Source: Cohaesibacter intestini (GTDB taxonomy: Bacteria; Pseudomonadota; Alphaproteobacteria; Rhizobiales; Cohaesibacteraceae). From it: DNA of 64,000 nt. A model generated the notes under the pieces. That model ran no database searches, was not told the origin of the DNA, and worked only from the letters and a program-made list of their open reading frames with translations. The position numbers were made by a program, and so were the translations under genes. Position 1 is the stretch's first letter. Every line of letters begins with the position of its first letter. The DNA is taken from NCBI RefSeq assembly GCF_003324485.1, contig NZ_QODK01000002.1, positions 930,001 through 994,000 on the forward strand, in the 5' to 3' direction. Positions 29,581 to 38,092 of this stretch are shown piece by piece.

Positions 29581-30495
29581 TTAATCTTGCTCTGCCGCGC
29601 CCTTGATCGGACGCAAGCCAAGCAAATGACAGATCGCATAAGACAGATTGGCTCTGTTCATGGTGTAGAAATGGAAATCATCGACACCACGTTCATGCAG
29701 ATCATTCACCTGCTCGGCAGCAATGGCAGCAGCCACCAACCGGTGGGTTTCCTCGTCATTTTCCAGACCTTCAAACCGGTTGGCCAGCCATTGCGGCACA
29801 CTCGCCCCCGTGCGTGAGGCGAAATTGGCCATCTGCACGAAATTGTGAATCGGCAGAATGCCCGGCACGATGGGAATGAATATTCCGGCCCGCCGCACCC
29901 GCTCGACATAGGCCTCATAAAGATCATTGTCGAAGAAAAATTGCGTGATCGCCCGTGTCGCCCCTGCATCGACCTTCTGGCGAAGCATTTCGACATCGGT
30001 CGCAAAGTCCGGACTTTCGGGATGCTTTTCCGGATAGGCCGAGACGGACACCTCGATATCACCCAATTGCTTGATGCCACCGACCAGATCGGCCGCATTG
30101 ATATAGCCCCCCTGATGCGGCTGATATTTGGTGCCTACCCCGTCGGCCGGGTCCCCACGCAAGGCAACAATATGCTTGACGCCAGCCTCGATATAGGAGC
30201 GCACCACATCATTGACTTCTTCCTTGGTCGCCCCGACGCATGTCAGATGCGCAGCAGCCGGAACAGAGGTCTCCCTGATGATCCGTTCGACAGTGGCGTG
30301 GGTCCGCTCGCGGGTCGAGCCGCCAGCGCCATAGGTCACAGACACGAAGTCAGGGGCGAGCGGGGCCAAACGCTCAACGCATTCCCAAAGCTTTTCTTCC
30401 ATCTTCGGGGTCTTTGGTGGAAAGAACTCGAAGGAAATATTCAGCTTGTCGGCGCTTTGGCTGCGGCGTCCGCTGCGTTCTGCATTATGGTTCAT
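29581..30495 (-). CDS. metF: 5,10-methylenetetrahydrofolate reductase MetF
   Basis: FAD enzyme that makes 5-methyl-THF, the methyl donor for MetH downstream. From MNHNAERSGRR the 304 residues give the family start ISFEFFPPKTPKMEEKLW with the catalytic glutamate, SVTYGAGGSTRERT, HLTCVGAT, ALRGDPADG and ITQFFFDNDLY. An open extension upstream lacks family similarity. The gap to metH is 96 bases. Confidence 0.97.
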   Translation of the reverse strand: MNHNAERSGRRSQSADKLNISFEFFPPKTPKMEEKLWECVERLAPLAPDFVSVTYGAGGSTRERTHATVERIIRETSVPAAAHLTCVGATKEEVNDVVRSYIEAGVKHIVALRGDPADGVGTKYQPHQGGYINAADLVGGIKQLGDIEVSVSAYPEKHPESPDFATDVEMLRQKVDAGATRAITQFFFDNDLYEAYVERVRRAGIFIPIVPGILPIHNFVQMANFASRTGASVPQWLANRFEGLENDEETHRLVAAAIAAEQVNDLHERGVDDFHFYTMNRANLSYAICHLLGLRPIKGAAEQD

Positions 30496-30619
30496 CAGTC
30501 TTCTCTCAGTCTTGACGGCCCTGTCTTGGGAGGTTCGGGCCAGTCCTGTCATCACTTTGGTGATCCACCCCTTCATTGGTGAGGCGACACCCAAATCGGT
30601 AAAGGCAAAGTCTCGGCGC

Positions 30620-31591
30620 TCAATCAGGCATTCGTTTTTCGGCAACCCAGATCGTCACCGTCAGCGGCGTATCGCTCATCTCGTCGATCCGGCGGGTTTC
30701 CGACAGATCAGTCGCCGAGACAACGGCAAAGCCAGCCTGTTTCATCCAGCGGCTCATGACGTCATGGGAGAAACCCAGTCGTCTGTGAGCATGGTCCTTT
30801 CGCAAGAATTCATAATCATGGGGCGCAAAGTCAGCCACCAGAATGCGGCCACCGGGCAGCAACACCCGCCCCGCCTCATTCAGCGCCGCCGACGGATCGT
30901 CCAGATAGTGCAGCACCTGATGCACCGTCACCAGATCGAAGCTCCGCTCCAGCGTCGTCAGATCGAGAATGTCGCCCTGCTGCACATGCAGGTGATTGTG
31001 ATGGGGGCCATCCAGACGTGTCCGTGCGATGGCCAACATTGAACGGTTGGCATCCACCCCAAGGCCAAAGCGGCAGCGATCCGCCAAAAGCGACAACATG
31101 CTGCCCGTGCCGGTGCCCAGATCAAGCATCCGCTGGATCGGCTTGTCGCCCAGCGCCTCGACAATGGCACTTTCCACGGCACTCTCAGGCACATGCAGCG
31201 CTCGTAATTCGTCCCACCGCTCGGCATTCTGCTGGAAATATTCCGTCGCCTGCTGTCGCTGGGTTAGTTTGATCTGGGAGAGACGCTCCATATCACGGCG
31301 AATCATCAGATCGTCCTGATCGATATGCCGCAGGGAAGCGGAAACCAGATCCCCCTTGGCCTGATCCCGCGTCAGGCAATAATAGACCCAGGCCCCTTCC
31401 GGCAGCCGGTCGACCAGACCGGCCTCATAAAGGAGCTTCAGGTGACGTGAGATTCTTGGCTGGCTCTGATTGAGGATCGCAGTCAAGTCCTTGACCGACA
31501 AATCCCCTTCCGCAAGCAGCGACAGAAGGCGCAGACGGGTTGGTTCCCCGCTCGCCTTCAACAATCCAACCATTTCATCAAGTGATAGCAT
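30620..31591 (-). CDS. ArsR-family regulator fused to SAM-dependent methyltransferase
   Basis: 323 residues from MLSLDEMVGLLKASGEPTRL. Residues 1-95 are an ArsR winged helix (LSVKDLTAILNQSQPRISRHLKLLYEAGLV) without an obvious metal-cysteine motif. Residues about 130-320 are a class I methyltransferase fold with MLDLGTGTGSMLSLLADR, FGLGVDANRSML and DLVTVHQVLHYL. Standing directly before metF and metH, it probably senses S-adenosylhomocysteine or SAM through the methyltransferase fold and controls the methionine cycle; that role is inference. A perfect palindrome 18 bases upstream is the likely operator. Confidence 0.88.
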   Translation of the reverse strand: MLSLDEMVGLLKASGEPTRLRLLSLLAEGDLSVKDLTAILNQSQPRISRHLKLLYEAGLVDRLPEGAWVYYCLTRDQAKGDLVSASLRHIDQDDLMIRRDMERLSQIKLTQRQQATEYFQQNAERWDELRALHVPESAVESAIVEALGDKPIQRMLDLGTGTGSMLSLLADRCRFGLGVDANRSMLAIARTRLDGPHHNHLHVQQGDILDLTTLERSFDLVTVHQVLHYLDDPSAALNEAGRVLLPGGRILVADFAPHDYEFLRKDHAHRRLGFSHDVMSRWMKQAGFAVVSATDLSETRRIDEMSDTPLTVTIWVAEKRMPD

Positions 31592-31608
31592 CTGAACTCC
31601 CCAAAGAT

Positions 31609-31624
31609 ATAAAGATATCTTTAT
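31609..31624 (-). promoter_or_regulatory. Palindromic operator before the ArsR-methyltransferase gene
   Basis: ATAAAGATATCTTTAT is a perfect 16 bp palindrome ending 17 bases before the chosen ATG (31591), where it would block transcription or initiation. ArsR-family dimers bind such AT-rich dyads, so autoregulation of the ArsR-metF-metH block is likely. Confidence 0.7.
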
Positions 31625-31739
31625 GCGACAAATGCAGAAGATGCAAGCCGGAAAGACGCTCCCTGATATCCTGTGCACATACACATGCACTGATTGCCGA
31701 CCCAATGGTCAAAAATGCCTCATAGGTCAGCCAAACATC

Positions 31740-31771
31740 AAAAAACCCCGCCTCTTGTGAGGCAGGGTTTT
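31740..31771 (-). terminator. Intrinsic terminator after gapR
   Basis: On the minus strand CCCTGCCTC, an ACAA loop and GAGGCGGGG are followed by six T, just 25 bases past the gapR stop. Confidence 0.85.
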
Positions 31772-31795
31772 GATGAAAAGCATCGATAAAGGTGC

Positions 31796-32053
31796 TTATT
31801 CGGCGCTTGGCGCCATGCCGAGGGCATGCAGATACAGATCCAACAGAGCTTCCATTTCCTGACGCTCATTGTTGTCCTGCTTGCGCAAGCGAACCACCTG
31901 ACGCATCACCTTGACGTCGTAGCCATTGCCCTTGGCTTCTGCATAGACATCCTTGATATCATCAGAGATGGCTTTCTTTTCTTCTTCTAGGCGTTCAATG
32001 CGTTCGACAAAAGCACGCAGCTGATCGGCAGCGACACCACCTGGATTTGACAT
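31796..32053 (-). CDS. gapR: GapR-family DNA-binding protein (DUF2312)
   Basis: 85 residues matching the alphaproteobacterial GapR/DUF2312 family: [52 protein letters not shown] and a C-terminal [14 protein letters not shown]. GapR is an essential nucleoid protein in Caulobacter that clamps overtwisted, AT-rich DNA ahead of replication and helps gyrase and topoisomerase IV. It sits downstream of the DUF1244 gene and has its own terminator. Confidence 0.93.
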   Translation of the reverse strand: MSNPGGVAADQLRAFVERIERLEEEKKAISDDIKDVYAEAKGNGYDVKVMRQVVRLRKQDNNERQEMEALLDLYLHALGMAPSAE

Positions 32054-32067
32054 ATCCTACACTCCAA

Positions 32068-32268
32068 TTATCGGTTCGTCGCCCGAAAGCATCGGCACTC
32101 GGGGGCCAACATGCCTGGGCGAGCGTAACCGCTCTTCAACCAAATTTGTGTTGCGACATCCTTAACAGCGATCCATTCCGGCGCAAAGTCTCTTTGACAC
32201 CGAGCACACCATTTTTGCCAGTCCTTCAGAATAGGGCTTGCGGACCAGATACGCTCAATTGCCCGCAC
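32068..32268 (-). CDS. Possible small cysteine-containing protein
   Basis: 66 codons starting at a GTG immediately after the TGA of the DUF1244 gene, ending 15 bases before gapR. It reads VRAIERIWSASPILKDWQKW, then CARCQRDF and, near the end, ECRC: two cysteine pairs that could hold a zinc ion. The tight junctions on both sides fit an operon gene. I do not recognise a family, and it could be a chance frame. Confidence 0.35.
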   Translation of the reverse strand: MRAIERIWSASPILKDWQKWCARCQRDFAPEWIAVKDVATQIWLKSGYARPGMLAPECRCFRATNR

Positions 32269-32565
32269 TCAGTCGTGTTTGTGCGAAATTTTGAACGCGT
32301 CAAGCTGGCCCTGACTTGCCTCTTTCTGATATTTTTCTTTCCATTCGTCATAGGGCATCCCATAGACGATTTCGCGCGCAGCTTCCTTGTTCATATCGAG
32401 TCCGGCCTCATTGGCCGCCTCCATATACCAGCGCGACAGGCAATTGCGGCAAAAGCCTGCAAGATTCATCATGTCGATATTTTGCACATCGGTGCGTTCG
32501 CGCAAATGCGCCATCAAGCGGCGAAAGGCTGCGGCTTCCAATTCGGTCTGACTGATCTCACTCAT
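32269..32565 (-). CDS. DUF1244 family protein
   Basis: 98 residues starting MSEISQTELEAAAFRRLM. The DUF1244 core is clear: HLRERTDVQNIDMMNLAGFCRNCLSRWY, then EAAREIVYGMPYDEWKEKYQ. The two cysteines in FCRNC are conserved in the family. Biochemical function is unknown. A longer open frame upstream to 32775 has no family character. Expressed with gapR. Confidence 0.88.
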   Translation of the reverse strand: MSEISQTELEAAAFRRLMAHLRERTDVQNIDMMNLAGFCRNCLSRWYMEAANEAGLDMNKEAAREIVYGMPYDEWKEKYQKEASQGQLDAFKISHKHD

Positions 32566-33025
32566 ACGGCTCCCCTTCCTGTCATTCGCCCACCGATTGA
32601 TCGCGAGCGCGAGAAAGCCCGCATCATATCGAAGGTGATGGCAGCAACAAGGCCAATCTGCCTTCCGATCCCCCATTTGACGCCTCGTGCACAGATCCTG
32701 TGAGGAACCCGTATGACAGCCGCTTTTTCGCCCAACTGATCGCCGATCATATCCCGTCACACAGCCGTCAAGCACAGTCGCTAAACAGGCCCATGTCAGT
32801 CAGAAGCCCTAGAATATCCATCCGGTCAGTCAGCCCACCCATGCACAGCGTCTCTCAAACTGTGGTGCAGAAGTTGGTACAGATTACCCCGGTCAGTTGA
32901 AAACCGCACAAAATGGGGAATGTTTGATCCCCTTTAACGCACAGTCTTCGACTATTGTAGAGTTCCTGCATTGACATTACGGGCGCAAGACGCGAAACAA
33001 AAGGCGGCTTACGAACAGCTTCAAG
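32566..33025. other. Divergent intergenic region without genes
   Basis: About 460 bases between the leftward DUF1244-gapR unit and the rightward DUF1036-pyk unit. It must hold both promoters. I see no RNA gene or repeat in it and no coding frame worth reporting. Confidence 0.6.
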
Positions 33026-33499
33026 ATGATATTGAGCCCAATGATTGTTTCAAAAAAGACAACAGCTCCTGCGACCAACACCTTGGTAAAGACCCATATC
33101 CGGACATGCACCATGGCAGGTCTGATGCTGCTGGCAAGCAGTCTTCAGGCGGCAGCCGACCTTCGTGTATGCAACAAGACCAGCAGCACGATCGGTCTGG
33201 CCATCGGATATAAGATGAAGGGCGAATGGATCAGTGAGGGCTGGTGGAACATTGACCAGAGCAAGTGCGAGACTGTCCTCAAGGGCGTGCTTGTAAACAA
33301 TCGCTATCTGATCCATGCCATCGATTATGACAAGGGCGGACAGTGGAACGGCGAGGCATTCATGTGCACACAGGATCTTGAATTCAAGATCAAGGGCACG
33401 CACGAATGTGTCGCGAGGGGATTTGAGCGCACCGGCTTTTTCGAAATCGATACGGCCGGGAAGCAGGATTATACGGTCCAATTGACCGATCAAGAATAG
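33026..33499 (+). CDS. DUF1036 family secreted protein
   Basis: 157 residues. A hydrophobic stretch MAGLMLLASSLQAAA at about residues 30-44 looks like a signal peptide ending before ADLRVCNKTSSTIGLAIGYK. The DUF1036 body follows with GWWNIDQSKCETVLKG, NRYLIHAIDY and FMCTQDLEFKIKGTHEC, giving conserved cysteines. The signal suggests that the true start may be further in than 33026. Function unknown. Ten bases separate it from pyk, an arrangement common in rhizobia. Confidence 0.85.
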   Translation: MILSPMIVSKKTTAPATNTLVKTHIRTCTMAGLMLLASSLQAAADLRVCNKTSSTIGLAIGYKMKGEWISEGWWNIDQSKCETVLKGVLVNNRYLIHAIDYDKGGQWNGEAFMCTQDLEFKIKGTHECVARGFERTGFFEIDTAGKQDYTVQLTDQE

Positions 33500-33509
33500 G
33501 AAAAAAACC

Positions 33510-34952
33510 GTGACTGTAAGACGCAATCGGAAGGTCAAGATCCTGGCCACCTTGGGCCCGGCTTCAGATAAAGAGGAACAGATCAAGGCTCTGTTCCTGG
33601 CGGGTGCGGATGTATTCCGCATCAATATGAGCCACTCGTCCCATGACGAAATGCGCGAGCGCGTCGCAAAAATTCGCTCTGTCGAAAAAGAAGTCGGCCG
33701 CCCGATTGGCATTCTGGCTGACCTTCAGGGCCCCAAACTGCGTCTTGGCAAATTCGCCGAGACCAAAGTGCGCCTCAAAAATGGTGCCAACTTCACCCTC
33801 GACATGAAGGATGAGCCCGGCGACGTCCATCGCGTCCAATTGCCCCATCCGGAAATTTTTGGCTCGGTCAAGGAAGGTGACATGCTTCTGCTTGACGATG
33901 GCAAGGTTCGCCTGCGCACCATCGGCACCGCAGCCGACGCCATCCACACCGAAGTCGTCACCGGCGGCCCAATCTCTGACCGCAAGGGCATCAGCTTCCC
34001 CGATTCCACCCTCTCCTTCTCGGCCCTGACCGACAAGGACCGTGCCGATCTGGAAGCCGCCGTCAATGCCGATGTCGACTGGATTGCCCTGTCCTTCGTG
34101 CAGCGTCCCGAAGATGTCGCCGAAGTGCGCAAACTGTCCCGTGGCCGGACCGGCATCCTGTCGAAAATCGAAAAGCCGCAGGCCGTCAAACATCTGGCCG
34201 AGATCATTGAGCTGTCCGACGCGATCATGGTGGCCCGTGGTGACCTTGGCGTTGAAATGCCGCTGGAACAGGTCCCCGGCGTTCAGAAGCAGATCACCCG
34301 AGCCGCTCGACAGGCCGGCAAGCCGGTGGTGGTTGCCACCCAGATGCTTGAATCAATGATCACGTCGCCAATGCCAACACGCGCCGAGGCGTCTGACGTC
34401 GCCACAGCAGTGTTCGAAGGCGCCGACGCGATCATGCTGTCCGCCGAATCCGCTGCCGGTGAATATCCGCAGGAAGCGGTTGCCATGATGAACCGGATTG
34501 CCGAGCAGGTCGAAAAAGACCCTTACTATTCCAACATCATCTACGCGCAGCGCGCCGAACCCGAAGCAACCGGTGCCGATGCCATCTCTGCTGCAACCCG
34601 TCAGATCGCCGAGACGCTGAAGCTGGCCAACATCGTCTGTTACACCTCTTCAGGCACCACCGGCCTCAGAGCGGCCCGTGAGCGCCCACAGACGCCAATC
34701 ATCACCATGAGCCCGATCAACGCCACCGCGCGTCGCTTGTCCCTCGTCTGGGGCCTGCACTGCATCGTGTCTGAAGATTCCGGCACTCTGGATGAAATGG
34801 TCGACCGCGCCTGCTCCACCTCCTATCAGGAAGGTTTCGCCAAGCCCGGTCAGCGCGTTATCATCACCGCCGGTGTCCCTCTGGGCACCCCGGGTGCAAC
34901 CAACATGCTGCGCATCGCCTTTGTCGGCAGCGACGGTCTGGGCGGCATTTAA
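33510..34952 (+). CDS. pyk: Pyruvate kinase
   Basis: Converts phosphoenolpyruvate and ADP to pyruvate and ATP, the last step of glycolysis. The 480 residues carry KILATLGPASDKEEQ, FRINMSHSSHDEM, DLQGPKLRLG, the signature region LSKIEKPQAVKHLAEI with the catalytic lysine, MVARGDLGVEMPLEQVP, ATQMLESMITSPMPTRAEASDVA and DAIMLSAESAAGEYP. It starts with GTG (33510), ten bases after the DUF1036 stop. Confidence 0.97.
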   Translation: MTVRRNRKVKILATLGPASDKEEQIKALFLAGADVFRINMSHSSHDEMRERVAKIRSVEKEVGRPIGILADLQGPKLRLGKFAETKVRLKNGANFTLDMKDEPGDVHRVQLPHPEIFGSVKEGDMLLLDDGKVRLRTIGTAADAIHTEVVTGGPISDRKGISFPDSTLSFSALTDKDRADLEAAVNADVDWIALSFVQRPEDVAEVRKLSRGRTGILSKIEKPQAVKHLAEIIELSDAIMVARGDLGVEMPLEQVPGVQKQITRAARQAGKPVVVATQMLESMITSPMPTRAEASDVATAVFEGADAIMLSAESAAGEYPQEAVAMMNRIAEQVEKDPYYSNIIYAQRAEPEATGADAISAATRQIAETLKLANIVCYTSSGTTGLRAARERPQTPIITMSPINATARRLSLVWGLHCIVSEDSGTLDEMVDRACSTSYQEGFAKPGQRVIITAGVPLGTPGATNMLRIAFVGSDGLGGI

Positions 34953-34980
34953 AGCGCACCACGACCCACAATAAAAATTC

Positions 34981-35019
34981 AAACGCGACAGATATCATCC
35001 GATGTCTGTCGCGTTTTTT
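34981..35019 (+). terminator. Intrinsic terminator after pyk
   Basis: AAACGCGACAGA pairs perfectly over 12 bp with TCTGTCGCGTTT, followed by more T, 28 bases past the pyk stop. Confidence 0.85.
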
Positions 35020-35066
35020 GTTCAGGGGCAGGCACCTGGCCAAAGCACTTGGATCAAATCAAACAA

Positions 35067-35101
35067 CAAAAAGGCCGGTTCCCTGAGGAACCGGCCTTTT
35101 T
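35067..35101. terminator. Second, bidirectional terminator between pyk and rpmJ
   Basis: AAAAAGGCCGGTTCC and GGAACCGGCCTTTTT pair around a four-base loop, with T runs on both strands. It backs up the pyk terminator and serves leftward transcripts from rpmJ. Confidence 0.8.
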
Positions 35102-35234
35102 CTGTCTTCTGCTTTGCGTATGAAACAGATTGACTTTATCCAGCGCCTTGCGCCATCCATTGCCAATCTATACAAAAAACGCGCGTGAGCTACACTCCTG
35201 CGCGCCTTATGTTCATGCAATCAAGAAACCTGAC

Positions 35235-35360
35235 TTAGCCCTGACGAGCTTTAAAGCGAGGATTCTTCTTGTTGATGATATATACGCGACCCTTGCGGCG
35301 AACCATGCGGTTGTCACGGTGACGCTTGGCAAGTGCTTTCAGAGAATTCTTGATTTTCAT
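35235..35360 (-). CDS. rpmJ: 50S ribosomal protein bL36
   Basis: 41 residues [20 protein letters not shown] and [21 protein letters not shown]. This is the zinc-free (C-minus) form: the zinc-binding cysteines and histidine of the other bL36 type are replaced. It is the usual form in alphaproteobacteria. The start follows TTGGGACA. Its promoter and a hairpin in its leader are described separately. Confidence 0.96.
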   Translation of the reverse strand: MKIKNSLKALAKRHRDNRMVRRKGRVYIINKKNPRFKARQG

Positions 35361-35696
35361 TGTCCCAAGCCTCGGCCATTTATTCGAAACAAAAAGCGCG
35401 CCGAGGCGCGCAAAATTCGAAGCGGAAACTACGGCCAGAGACACGGCTTGTCAACTAGCAAATGACCTTGAATCGCAAGATTCACGCGATCTTTTCATAA
35501 TTATCACGCCCCCATGGCCAGCATTTGCATCTTAACAACGGAATCACACGGTCATCCCCGTCCCAGTCCACAACAACCCAGCCTTTGATCAACAGATCAT
35601 CCCTTAGGAGCGATTCTTTCGAAAAAGCTCGACAGGTTGGCCGCATTTAAATACGCTTTTCCAAAAGGTCTCAAGGTTGCAAGGGGTGAATGCACT
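35361..35696. other. Divergent spacer between rpmJ and the next gene
   Basis: About 336 bases. The left 95 hold the rpmJ promoter and leader hairpin. The rest shows no coding frame or RNA that I can support; a promoter for the rightward gene at 35697 is presumed. Confidence 0.5.
35391..35454 (-). promoter_or_regulatory. rpmJ promoter and leader hairpin
   Basis: On the minus strand TTGACA (35449-35454), a 17-base spacer and TAGTTT (35426-35431) form a good promoter. Just downstream, before the rpmJ start, lies GCGCGCC/GGCGCGC (35396-35411) followed by five T and G: an intrinsic-terminator-like hairpin inside the leader. This suggests attenuation of rpmJ. Confidence 0.6.
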
Positions 35697-36011
35697 ATGG
35701 CTTTTGGCGGGTCAGCAGATTTAAACTGGCATCATAAAGAAACAGTGCTTGTGGACATGAAGTGGGTCAACAAGACAATTGTCGTCCATGTCGAAATGCG
35801 ACAATTCGAGGAGGCCGAACATCAAGGCCACGCGCCCTCAGTCATCCTGACGCGCAAAACACCCTCAAAGACTGAGGATCTCGTTGTTGTTTCAGGCCGC
35901 GCAGGCACGCGCCTCTTGGTCTCTCTCGACCATCAGGACAAACTGATTGGTCGCATCAACCAGGCCAATCCCAATTCCGCGGGCAACGTGAAATGGGAAA
36001 TCGTCGCCTGA
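35697..36011 (+). CDS. Uncharacterised protein
   Basis: 104 residues from an ATG preceded by AGGGGTGA. An upstream TTG would add 20 residues but has a poorer site. The protein is soluble and beta-rich in pattern: GSADLNWHHKETVLVDMKWVNKTIVVHVEMRQFEE, then VVVSGRAGTRLLVSLDHQDKL. No signal peptide, no membrane segment and no known motif. I do not recognise the family. Codon use resembles its neighbours. Confidence 0.55.
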   Translation: MAFGGSADLNWHHKETVLVDMKWVNKTIVVHVEMRQFEEAEHQGHAPSVILTRKTPSKTEDLVVVSGRAGTRLLVSLDHQDKLIGRINQANPNSAGNVKWEIVA

Positions 36012-36216
36012 CAAGCGACGTCCGCAAACAACATACCAGCATGCCTTATCCACACACCCGCTTCCCGCCAGGAGGCGGGGCGTGCCCTATATGCGTAAGC
36101 AATCGACTGGATTGGCGAAATGGTATCCCAAAAGAGTGCCTAAAGGTCTCGCACTTCTCACTGGAGCATGATAGATTGCAATCAGTAATTGCATTATCAA
36201 GCAACAAGGTTGAATC

Positions 36217-36420
36217 GTGAACAACCAGCCAAGTTCCCAAACCCGGACCACAGACCCCTCCCTCATCCAACTCGGACGCGACCTCAGCGCAACCTTGCTG
36301 GTTGGCAATCTCGACCAATCCCTTGCCCTGTTGATCGATCATGCGGATCGAACGGAATATCGCTTTTCCGATCAAACCCGTGCCCGATTGCGTGCAAGAC
36401 TAAGCGAAACCTCTCCGTGA
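36217..36420 (+). CDS. Possible small uncharacterised protein
   Basis: 67 codons from a GTG at 36217. It is rich in charged residues with a central hydrophobic helix (LIQLGRDLSATLLVGNLDQSLALLIDHADR) followed by SDQTRARLRARL. It is plausible as a small helical protein, but the start site is weak and the opposite strand is open too. Confidence 0.3.
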   Translation: MNNQPSSQTRTTDPSLIQLGRDLSATLLVGNLDQSLALLIDHADRTEYRFSDQTRARLRARLSETSP

Positions 36421-37016
36421 GGCGTCTCCAAAGACACTGACAAATGAAGCGGGGACAAGTGAAGCGGGAAAAATGTGACCTGACACTCAAAAAATGAGCC
36501 AAAAAAAAGAGCCATAGATCATCCGACCAAAGGGCCGATTGATCTATGGCGCTTCTCATTGCCATGAACCTTGACGGTTCACGACACCGATTGCCAATTT
36601 GACAGGCGGATCAGACTTGCAACACAAAACTGACCGCGCAAACATGCCATTCTGCAGGGCAGAACCGTCAGCGGCAATCACCAGCCTTTTGAAGAGAAAA
36701 TGTAAGATATACCCCCCTGTAGGCCAGTCCGCTTTTGGAGAGTCCCCCGATCCCCCAAAGCAGTGGTATTTTTATCATTTCATAATCAAAACTGCAACCG
36801 CTGAGACGACACCTTTCAACCACTGCACTTATTTGTCGCAATTGGCATACCAATTGTCACCGGCAGCGCACCAAGGGAATGCCCGCCCTCAGGGAAAAAT
36901 CCCCTGAAAAAGGCAAACCTGCCGATTTTCTTATCCACCGCCCGGCCCATCACTTCAGGGAAAAGCGACCATCGAGCGGCTTGTTGCGAATCGATGGCAC
37001 CTGACGCGTTTTTCGG
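36421..37016. other. Gene-free stretch downstream of the HAD gene
   Basis: About 600 bases with no credible coding frame. It contains a strong leftward terminator (36501-36550) nearly 470 bases past the HAD stop, plus a short CAGGG/CCCTG hairpin near 36892. The distance raises the possibility of an independent leftward small RNA between them. Confidence 0.45.
36501..36550 (-). terminator. Strong intrinsic terminator, leftward
   Basis: On the minus strand GCCATAGATC and its partner GATCTATGGC pair perfectly over 10 bp around a G/C-rich loop, and the stem is followed after two bases by eight T. Confidence 0.75.
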
Positions 37017-37682
37017 TCAGCGCGCGATCGTCAACGCAAACCGTCCACCGCTTGGAGCGATGGACAGAAGCCGATAGCTTGCAATGGCGGGAATACCGGC
37101 AGGAACATGCGCGGTTTGCGTTGCAGTGATGCCAATCACTTGCGCTCCGGCCGCCAGCCCGGCTGTGATCCCGGCTGCGGCATCCTCGAACACAACGCAC
37201 TGTTCTGGCGCCAGACCAACCAGATCCGCCCCTTTCAGGAACGGTTCAGGGTTTGGCTTGCCGTTGGTGATGTCATCGGAGGTGATCATACGCGCGGGCG
37301 TGGGGATGCCTGCGGCCCGGATCCGTGCACCGGCAACCGGCACCGAGCCTGATGTTACGATTGTCCAGGGCACTGACAGGCGATCAAGCTCGGCGATAAA
37401 GTCAAGCGCCCCGTCAAGAGCAACAATGCCCTCCACATCGGTGCTTTCCATATGTTGCAACCACCGGATCTCTTCTTCAATGATAGCCTCATCCTTGCCT
37501 GACAGCAGATCCCGAATGGATTCGTGCGCCGGACGACCGTGAATTTTGGCAAGATAGATTGCCGGATCCAGATCATGACGCTCAAGCAATGCACTCCAGC
37601 AGCGGACGACCGGCGGAGTGGAATCAATCAATGTCCCATCAAGATCAAACAGACAGGCGTCAAGCAGCAGGGAATGGGACAT
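37017..37682 (-). CDS. HAD-superfamily (HAD-IA) sugar-phosphate phosphatase-like
   Basis: 221 residues with all HAD motifs: DACLFDLDGTLIDSTP (nucleophile and acid), VTSGSVPVAGARI, the lysine in SDDITNGKPNPEPFLKGA and the acidic FEDAAAGITAGLAAGAQVIGI. The helical cap between residues 20 and 90 is like that of small sugar phosphatases (YfbT, glycerol-phosphatase type). Substrate is not determined. It diverges from the cytidylyltransferase pair. Confidence 0.88.
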   Translation of the reverse strand: MSHSLLLDACLFDLDGTLIDSTPPVVRCWSALLERHDLDPAIYLAKIHGRPAHESIRDLLSGKDEAIIEEEIRWLQHMESTDVEGIVALDGALDFIAELDRLSVPWTIVTSGSVPVAGARIRAAGIPTPARMITSDDITNGKPNPEPFLKGADLVGLAPEQCVVFEDAAAGITAGLAAGAQVIGITATQTAHVPAGIPAIASYRLLSIAPSGGRFALTIAR

Positions 37683-38092
37683 GGATACCTCGTTAAAGCA
37701 GAAACCGGCCCGGACACTCGGTCAGTGCACCAACATCTAAGGGCCACCCGGTGCGCTTCTGCTTACCACCCGCTTGGTGGAGGGGAAAGGCAAAATTTCA
37801 AGTGCATAACGGCTTTGCAGATTGCCCGGAGCGACGTCATCATGCCCGCACGGAGATCGTCCGCCTATCAACAACAGCAATGCACCAAGCGCGCCTTCAT
37901 CGGGGCTTTTCCTTGACCACCCACGACCGACGGGTCGCAAAGGGAGCCCAATAGGCACACCACACCAGCAATCAGAATAGACGCGTTTTTGGGTCGCACT
38001 TGGCTGCCATTCGTGCCATATCTGGCGCCAAAGTGAAGCCACGGCATCACCGCCCGGAAGCCCGCGGCCGATATCTGGAAAGGAATGCAGCC
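37683..38092. other. Divergent intergenic region without genes
   Basis: About 410 bases between the HAD and cytidylyltransferase genes. Open frames here are rich in Cys, Trp and Arg and look like non-coding shadows. I see no RNA gene. Confidence 0.5.
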
